The notes under the pieces were generated by a model. That model did not search any database, was not told the origin of the DNA, and saw only the letters and a list, made by a program, of their open reading frames with translations. A program made the position numbers and the translations under genes. A stretch of DNA of 9,890 bases, taken from assembly GCA_023488405.1 (NCBI GenBank), contig JAMDDW010000018.1, forward strand, positions 1 through 9,890. The letters are read 5' to 3'. This document shows, in pieces, positions 6,056 through 9,890 of this stretch (positions are counted from its first letter, which is position 1; every line of letters starts with the position of its first letter). Source of the stretch: Candidatus Parvarchaeota archaeon (GTDB taxonomy: Archaea; Nanobdellota; Nanobdellia; Parvarchaeales; Parvarchaeaceae).

Positions 6056-6799
6056 ATGGGGCATAAAGAGAAGCTGGAAAAGTTACTCAAAGACCTGAAT
6101 GCTTCTTTCGAGAAATCAAAACTCTTAAGTTATATGGACTTTGATTCCAAACATTTTACTTTCAGGCCGGAGTATTCACAATCCAACAGCAATTCCTACA
6201 ACCCGCTGGCTTCCTATAATCCGGAAAATGATAATTTCTACATACTTAGGGAGCTGTTTACCCCTGGAGTGCTGGACAAACAACAGAAAATGCAAAACAC
6301 GGAAAGCCAAAAGGCCATTATAATGCATGAAGAAGTGCACAGGGCCGTTATAAAATCAGGTTTGCTGGATAAATGCAGCAGTGATCCGGCAATAAGCTCC
6401 ACTTTTTATTTAGACAAGCACCACAGCCTGCCGTTTGTATTGGCCTCGCTTAAATTCAAAGGGAATATCTCCAACTATATATATAACGGTGAGGAGCTTG
6501 AGGACTTTAGAAGCGCTTTCAGCTCAGTTGAAAAGTTTTTCGATTATGTAAATGAAAGCAGTTTAAACTCAAATTTTGACATATACAACATACACTTATT
6601 GGATTTCAGGAATTCAAGCGAGTCAGCGGCAGAAATTGCAAAAAAACTAAAGTTGAAAGGCATAAAGTTCAGGGACGGAACAATGTTTGCCGTTAAGGAC
6701 AAAAACGCGATGTTTTATTTTGATAGCGGTTTCTACCTTTCAAAGCTTAACGATAATTATAATAGCATATCGATAGAATACGAGAAAATCCCCTTATAA
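6056..6799 (+). CDS. Uncharacterised protein with HExxH motif (possible zinc metalloprotease)
   Basis: A 247-aa soluble protein without signal peptide or membrane helix. Residues 86-97 contain KAIIMHEEVHRAVI, in which His91-Glu92-x-x-His95 sits in a helix flanked by hydrophobic residues, as in zincin metalloproteases. A third ligand is not obvious; Glu147/Glu148 in YNGEELEDF is the best placed acidic candidate for a gluzincin arrangement. Upstream is a Ser/Asn/Tyr-rich stretch (about 40-58); the C-terminal part ends in short beta-rich segments (GTMFAVKDKNAMFYFDSGF). I recognise no named family. The gene is divergent from the solenoid pair. A metal-dependent peptidase role is inference from the motif; HExxH can also occur by chance in helices. 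Confidence 0.8.
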   Translation: MGHKEKLEKLLKDLNASFEKSKLLSYMDFDSKHFTFRPEYSQSNSNSYNPLASYNPENDNFYILRELFTPGVLDKQQKMQNTESQKAIIMHEEVHRAVIKSGLLDKCSSDPAISSTFYLDKHHSLPFVLASLKFKGNISNYIYNGEELEDFRSAFSSVEKFFDYVNESSLNSNFDIYNIHLLDFRNSSESAAEIAKKLKLKGIKFRDGTMFAVKDKNAMFYFDSGFYLSKLNDNYNSISIEYEKIPL

Positions 6800-6837
6800 G
6801 GAGAAAAGCTTCTAAATGTATTTAAAAGGAAGAAAAG

Positions 6838-6846
6838 TTTAATATA
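6838..6846 (+). promoter_or_regulatory. TATA box for the 162-aa membrane protein gene
   Basis: TTTAATATA is centred about 24 nt before ATG 6866, consistent with a leaderless mRNA. Confidence 0.5.
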
Positions 6847-6865
6847 TACACGGAGTATAATAAAT

Positions 6866-7354
6866 ATGGTAGTAGAAAAAAAGTTTCATTCTGTTTTGTC
6901 TTCAACTGCTGTTAAATTATCCGTATACTCGTCATTTCTAGATTTCGGTTTGGCAATATCGGTTTTTTTCCTCCAGAGGAAACTGCTTCCGATAGCGATG
7001 ACTTCATTCCTTCTGAACTTGTTTGATACGGCAATAGCATATTTGACATTTGCAATAATCGGTTTATTCCTGGCTGCAATGGCATTGAAATTTAAGGAAA
7101 GGGTAATAACAATAAGGCCACACAAGGAACACTCACAGCAGGTGGCCATAAGAAAAATAAAGATATCCCTGCCAAAAGAAAAGTTTAATGATGATAAACC
7201 GAGAACGGCAGTTCTAAAGGTCAGGCCAGGGGATTCAAATGAAGAGATACAAAGGATTGTCAGCAAGGGCAAACAGGATTTCATAAAATTCAACGGCATA
7301 TGGTACAAAGTCGCCAAAGACAAATTTGACCAAGTTTCAAGGCCGGATTACTAA
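6866..7354 (+). CDS. Two-helix membrane protein with C-terminal soluble domain
   Basis: A 162-aa protein. A basic N-terminus (VVEKKFHS) precedes helix 1 at about residues 18-37 and helix 2 at about 43-73, forming a hairpin with a short basic loop (QRKLLP). Residues 75-162 are a charged soluble domain, likely cytoplasmic by the positive-inside rule (KFKERVITIRPHKEH). It has beta-strand-like segments VAIRKIKISLP and TAVLKVRPGD and a terminal segment FIKFNGIWYKVAKDKF that looks like a compact beta-rich fold. No named family recognised. The start ATG is supported by the TATA spacing. It is followed 36 bp later by the pilin-like gene, which has its own TATA-like box. Confidence 0.75.
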   Translation: MVVEKKFHSVLSSTAVKLSVYSSFLDFGLAISVFFLQRKLLPIAMTSFLLNLFDTAIAYLTFAIIGLFLAAMALKFKERVITIRPHKEHSQQVAIRKIKISLPKEKFNDDKPRTAVLKVRPGDSNEEIQRIVSKGKQDFIKFNGIWYKVAKDKFDQVSRPDY

Positions 7355-7360
7355 AGATAA

Positions 7361-7369
7361 TAATTTAAC
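7361..7369 (+). promoter_or_regulatory. TATA-like box for the cysteine-rich pilin-like gene
   Basis: TAATTTAAC is centred 26 nt before ATG 7391. It is a weaker match than the other boxes in the window. Confidence 0.35.
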
Positions 7370-7390
7370 GGACCAAAAACTTATAATCAG

Positions 7391-7744
7391 ATGAAAGGGC
7401 AAGGTCTTCCGGTTTCAACTTTAATTATAATACTGTTAGCGATATTGATCCTTGTTTTAGTTGTTGTGTTCATAATACTCCCAATATCAAAAACATCAAA
7501 CTCAATAAAGCCTCCCGCTTCAAATGTAAGCTCATTTGAATTTACATGCAGCACGGATTGCAGTCTGGCCAGCAGCCCAAACCCCGCAAGCACGTCCTTT
7601 TGCACAGCAACTCTTCCAGGTTATCCTTCCGTACATTGCTACAGCCAGATACCAGGGACAAGCAGCTATGTCTATGGCAGCGGAAGCTGCGTCTACACGG
7701 ATTCTTTCGGGAAAACAATAACTGCAGACAGTAGCGACTGCTGA
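7391..7744 (+). CDS. Cysteine-rich secreted protein with pilin-like N-terminus
   Basis: A 117-aa protein. The N-terminus MKGQGLPVSTLIIILLAIL has the basic-Gly-Gln start and immediate long hydrophobic helix (about 8-30) of archaeal class III (pilin-type) signal peptides, with probable processing between Gly3 and Gln4. The Glu at mature position +5 found in true pilins is absent. The extracellular part (about 34-117) is rich in Ser, Pro, Thr and Tyr and has six cysteines (C53, C57, C71, C83, C100, C117, the last being the final residue), enough for three disulfides. It could be a minor pilin, a small disulfide-stabilised surface protein, or just an anchored protein if the signal is not cleaved. 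T-tracts after the stop look like a terminator. Confidence 0.75.
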   Translation: MKGQGLPVSTLIIILLAILILVLVVVFIILPISKTSNSIKPPASNVSSFEFTCSTDCSLASSPNPASTSFCTATLPGYPSVHCYSQIPGTSSYVYGSGSCVYTDSFGKTITADSSDC

Positions 7745-7747
7745 AAA

Positions 7748-7767
7748 GCTTTTTTACAAAGTTTTTG
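7748..7767 (+). terminator. Putative oligo-T terminator
   Basis: Six Ts (7750-7755) and five Ts (7762-7766) follow within 22 bp of the TGA stop of the pilin-like gene. U-runs are the usual archaeal transcription-termination signal; no strong hairpin is needed or seen. Confidence 0.4.
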
Positions 7768-7813
7768 CAAAAATCAAAAGATTTGAACCTTTAGGCATTG
7801 TCTTAGACAAGAG

Positions 7814-7821
7814 ATATAAAT
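7814..7821 (+). promoter_or_regulatory. TATA box for the leader ORF and DeoC-like gene
   Basis: ATATAAAT is centred about 25 nt before the ATG at 7842, not the ATG at 7925. By the spacing seen elsewhere in this window, the transcript should begin at or next to the leader ORF start. Confidence 0.5.
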
Positions 7822-7841
7822 CAGCAGATACAAATTATTTT

Positions 7842-7922
7842 ATGGTTACGGGCTTAAATTGCAATTTTAATCCTAGAAAAATAAACTGCTTTCCAGAAGG
7901 AGGGTTGAAAAATCTTCAATAG
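7842..7922 (+). CDS. 26-aa leader ORF upstream of the DeoC-like gene
   Basis: A short ORF beginning MVTGLNCNFNPRK and ending GGLKNLQ, with Cys at positions 7 and 16. It is placed exactly where a leaderless transcript from the TATA box at 7814 would start translation, and its TAG ends two bases before the ATG of the DeoC-like gene in another frame. This suggests coupled re-initiation or a regulatory leader peptide. A GGAGGG at 7899-7904 inside it lies 20 nt before ATG 7925, too far for a normal Shine-Dalgarno. It may instead be a conserved microprotein, or merely untranslated leader. Confidence 0.4.
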   Translation: MVTGLNCNFNPRKINCFPEGGLKNLQ

Positions 7923-7924
7923 CT

Positions 7925-8716
7925 ATGGTTTCAGTCACATGGTTAGAAGGTTTTGACCCGTCTTATATATTCAAATCAAGAGAGGAATTCAAAAATTGGC
8001 TTTTGTCGCATATAGACCTTACTTACCTGCCGCCGTATCTTCCTAACGATGACCTCAAAGCATTCATAAACAGGGCAATAAGCTACGGGTTCAAGAGGGT
8101 CTGCCTTCCGATCACATCGGTAGCAGGGGCAGAGGAATTGATAGGCAAGGATGGAAAAATCGAGCTGATAACTTTTATTTCCTCATTTCATGGAAACAGA
8201 GACCTTACGGAAGAGAAAAAGCAGGCCTGCTATTCTGCAATATCCTTAAAAGTAAGCGAAATAGAATTCAGCCCGGATCTGTCTTTGCTTGGGGATAATC
8301 CAGATCTTTTTAAAGCGGAGATAACTTCAATTTTAGACATAACCAAGCATGTAAATAAAGTCTCAAAGGCCTATCTGGAAATAGACAAACTGCCTGATGA
8401 AATGATAAACAAAGCAATACAATTGTCACAGGAATGCCAGCCTGATTATATCAGCATATTAATAAACCTGCTGGAAGAGGAAAATTATGATGGGGAAAAT
8501 TTAAACTCTTCAAAGGTCTGGTTTGAAAAAGTAAACAATGCACTAGGAAACGAAAAAAAGACAAAACTAAAGGTATATGGAAGGATAGACAATTTCAATA
8601 CCCTTTTGCCGATATTATACCTTGCCACCAAATACAATTGGAGCTTGGATGACCTTAGGATAGGCACCGAGTACGGCTTTGATATAATAGACGGCTTGGA
8701 CACCTCATCATTGTAG
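7925..8716 (+). CDS. DeoC/DERA-like TIM-barrel protein, apparently lacking the Schiff-base lysine
   Basis: A 263-aa protein that follows the deoxyribose-phosphate aldolase pattern along its length: HIDLTYL (29-35, cf. 'IDHTLL'), AISYGFKRVCLP (51-62, cf. 'GFxxVCVxP'), EIEFSPDL (112-119, cf. E-V-D-x-V), KAYLEIDKL (148-156, cf. 'KVIxExxxL'), PDYISI (173-178, cf. 'ADFIKT'), LKVYGRID (215-222, cf. 'KPAGGVR') and RIGTEYG (245-251, cf. 'RxGxSxG'). By this alignment the lysine that forms the Schiff base in DeoC is Ser177 and the key Asp is Glu114, while the second lysine (Lys216) is kept. It is therefore probably a non-aldolase member or pseudoenzyme, acting in the cytoplasm on an unknown ligand. The alignment is by eye; another TIM-barrel aldolase-like family is possible. 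It sits directly behind the leader ORF. Confidence 0.7.
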   Translation: MVSVTWLEGFDPSYIFKSREEFKNWLLSHIDLTYLPPYLPNDDLKAFINRAISYGFKRVCLPITSVAGAEELIGKDGKIELITFISSFHGNRDLTEEKKQACYSAISLKVSEIEFSPDLSLLGDNPDLFKAEITSILDITKHVNKVSKAYLEIDKLPDEMINKAIQLSQECQPDYISILINLLEEENYDGENLNSSKVWFEKVNNALGNEKKTKLKVYGRIDNFNTLLPILYLATKYNWSLDDLRIGTEYGFDIIDGLDTSSL

Positions 8717-8753
8717 TCTATCATAAAAACATCGGTTTTCATTGAAGATTAAG

Positions 8754-8762
8754 TTTTTATAT
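8754..8762 (+). promoter_or_regulatory. TATA box for the sequon-rich surface protein gene
   Basis: TTTTTATAT is centred 25 nt before ATG 8783. Its spacing is typical of a leaderless mRNA. Confidence 0.55.
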
Positions 8763-8782
8763 CCCCAAAAATTCAATCTTTT

Positions 8783-9535
8783 ATGGGAGTTTTAAAAATA
8801 ATATTTTATGTAATAATAGCTGTAATTGTCTTTTCATTGGTTTCTACCTATATAGTGAACATAAATGCCCCGGAGGTTGCCGGCCTTATAGGCCAGTCAG
8901 TCACTTCTTTCTTCAAGGGAGCCAGCTCTAACAATACACTCGTTTCGAATGGGGCTAACTTTTCATATCCTGGAAACTGGCTTATCTTTTCTCCTTCAGT
9001 TATAAATGGAGTTCCGATACTCTCCCAGAACAGCAGCGTTTCAAAGAGCATATCAGGTGAGCTCACAAATTCCTCAATCTCAATAATACTGCCGAATTCT
9101 TATGTATCTAATCTTGTTGGGGATATCCCAAGCGTTATCTCCGGCGCAATTTCAAAGAATTTGAGTCTGGCAAGCATAACAAAGCTTGCAAAAAATGTTG
9201 ACTTAGTGGTTGTTGCAGATTTTAACGTGCCGGCCAATTTTTCAAATGCTACTGACATAAATCAAGTAAGCGGATTTTTAAATTCGTTTAAGATAAACAC
9301 CGGAAACTATTCATACATAAACTTATCCAACGAAAAGGGCGTTTTAATAACTGACAGAAACATAAAAATACCTCAGATAGACAATTTATCATTTGCATAC
9401 GCCAAAGTTGCGATTGCTATCACCGGTAAAACAGTTTGCATGGTTTTTGGCCTGGCCTCAGAGAACAGCTCTATAAATACTGTAAACCTAGGTTTTAAGA
9501 GAGTAACTGAAAGTTTGAAGTGTAAAGAAAGCTGA
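8783..9535 (+). CDS. N-terminally anchored, sequon-rich extracellular protein
   Basis: A 250-aa protein with a single hydrophobic helix at about residues 5-25 (IIFYVIIAVIVFSLVSTYIV) and the rest predicted outside the cell. The ectodomain is Ser/Asn-rich and has eleven N-x-S/T sequons (at N50, N59, N83, N96, N126, N152, N155, N175, N180, N201 and N228), consistent with archaeal N-glycosylation. FSYPGNW (60-66) is the 'FsYPxxW' signature found in many PsbP/DcrB-like ectodomains of archaea and bacteria. The pattern of alternating strands (SISIILP, VDLVVVADF, KVAIAITGKTVCMVFG) fits that mixed alpha/beta fold. Cys219 and Cys247 could form a disulfide. Its precise role is unknown; adhesion or ligand binding at the surface is plausible. 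Confidence 0.8.
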   Translation: MGVLKIIFYVIIAVIVFSLVSTYIVNINAPEVAGLIGQSVTSFFKGASSNNTLVSNGANFSYPGNWLIFSPSVINGVPILSQNSSVSKSISGELTNSSISIILPNSYVSNLVGDIPSVISGAISKNLSLASITKLAKNVDLVVVADFNVPANFSNATDINQVSGFLNSFKINTGNYSYINLSNEKGVLITDRNIKIPQIDNLSFAYAKVAIAITGKTVCMVFGLASENSSINTVNLGFKRVTESLKCKES

Positions 9536-9567
9536 TATTAGTGTTTTAGTTTAAACAAGAGTCCAAT

Positions 9568-9639
9568 TGGAGCTAGAGGGATTTGCACCCTCACCGTCAC
9601 GAGCTTCAGTCGTGTGCCCTCCTATTGGGCGATAGCTCC
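9568..9639 (-). tRNA. tRNA-Phe (anticodon GAA)
   Basis: A complete 72-nt cloverleaf on the minus strand. The 7-bp acceptor stem is GGAGCTA/TAGCTCC with discriminator A. The D arm is GCCC/GGGC with a short 7-nt loop containing GG. The anticodon arm is CACGA/TCGTG with loop CTGAAGC, giving anticodon GAA. The variable loop has 5 nt. The T arm is GAGGG/CCCTC with loop TGCAAAT. All stems pair perfectly, no intron interrupts it, and the 3' CCA is not encoded, so it is added after transcription as in most archaea. Confidence 0.96.
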
Positions 9640-9666
9640 AAAGATTATGATTACTTGATTAATATT

Positions 9667-9675
9667 AATATTTAT
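9667..9675 (-). promoter_or_regulatory. TATA-like box for tRNA-Phe
   Basis: ATAAATATT on the minus strand is centred about 32 nt before the mature tRNA 5' end, which would give a primary transcript with a 5' leader of several bases. Confidence 0.4.
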
Positions 9676-9767
9676 CAACTTAAGCATGAATTATTTTATT
9701 TAGATTTAATACGGCAAATAAAACTATCTACAATTTTAATTTTATAATAAAATCTTAATCAAGAAAT

Positions 9768-9775
9768 ATTTATAT
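9768..9775 (+). promoter_or_regulatory. TATA box for the pilin-like gene at the right edge
   Basis: ATTTATAT is centred 26 nt before the ATG at 9798, divergent from the tRNA promoter. Confidence 0.5.
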
Positions 9776-9797
9776 CCCTTCCTTTTATATAAATAAT

Positions 9798-9890
9798 ATG
9801 TCATTTAAAGCGTTTTCCAGAGATTTAGAGGGCAATAGCATTTCCTCAATAAAATCAAAAAGATCTCAGTCAGCTCTGGAATATATGATG
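9798..9890 (+). CDS. Type IV pilin-like protein, N-terminal fragment (3' end outside window)
   Basis: Thirty-one codons are visible: a charged leader of about 23 residues (MSFKAFSRDLEGN... SIKSKRS), then QSALEYMM running into the window edge. QSALEY with Glu at mature position +5 is the archaeal type IV pilin (class III) processing motif, recognised by an EppA/PibD-like prepilin peptidase, with cleavage predicted between Ser23 and Gln24. The residue at -1 is Ser rather than the usual Gly, and the leader is longer than the short leaders often seen. A hydrophobic helix should follow outside the window. It is likely a major or minor pilin exported to the cell surface. The start ATG is supported by a TATA box 26 nt upstream. 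Confidence 0.8.
   Translation, partial: MSFKAFSRDLEGNSISSIKSKRSQSALEYMM

Noticed and set aside
6886..7323. 145-codon minus-strand frame opposite the two-helix membrane protein
   Set aside because: The plus-strand gene has a TATA box and a sensible helix layout; the antisense frame has neither.
7925..8716. Annotation as a functional deoxyribose-phosphate aldolase (deoC)
   Set aside because: The lysine needed for Schiff-base chemistry appears to be absent, so the enzyme name and symbol are withheld.

Overview
The window looks like a low-GC archaeal chromosome, most likely from a small-genome DPANN-type lineage (for example a Micrarchaeota/Parvarchaeota-like organism; the lineage is inference). 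The supporting signs are: almost every gene has an archaeal TATA-like box centred about 24-28 nt before its start codon (a leaderless-mRNA layout); the Shine-Dalgarno sequences that do occur are of the GGTGAT type; the tRNA gene does not encode CCA; and there are archaeal pilin-type (class III) signal peptides such as the QSALEYMM motif at the right edge.

Left part (1-3330). The C-terminal end of a DNA methyltransferase converges tail to tail, with a 4-bp overlap, on a NotI-family restriction endonuclease, so this is a type II restriction-modification pair. A two-gene operon of tiny membrane proteins follows: a 51-aa membrane-anchored double-CxxC zinc-ribbon protein and an 82-aa two-helix protein, joined by an ATGA overlap. 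On the opposite strand are an ASCH-domain protein and a six-helix membrane protein with rhomboid-like features (GGSS at the start of helix 4, His in helix 6). Two very small ORFs lie at 3104 and 3329.

Middle (3471-5902, minus strand). This is the most unusual part: two tandem paralogues (about 373 and 362 aa). Each has a helical N-terminal domain followed by nine to ten 18-residue coils resembling the GXGXG right-handed beta-helix of glutamate synthase and formylmethanofuran dehydrogenase subunit C, with many of the glycines replaced. There is no enzyme domain. The duplication carried the promoter, a conserved upstream box and a strong Shine-Dalgarno sequence. These are the clearest genes in the window with a leadered, SD-driven layout.

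Right part (6056-9890, plus strand). Genes here have individual TATA boxes and encode: an uncharacterised HExxH protein, a two-helix membrane protein with a C-terminal soluble domain, a six-cysteine pilin-like secreted protein, a 26-codon leader ORF, a DeoC-like TIM-barrel protein that appears to lack the Schiff-base lysine, a sequon-rich surface protein anchored by one N-terminal helix, a tRNA-Phe(GAA) on the minus strand, and the start of a type IV pilin-like gene cut by the window edge. The accent is on the cell surface, with little sign that neighbouring genes share a pathway.

No intergenic gap exceeds 300 bases. The largest (1315-1485, 4593-4801, 5891-6055, 9640-9797) hold promoters and nothing else I can support, except a 14-bp inverted repeat in the first.
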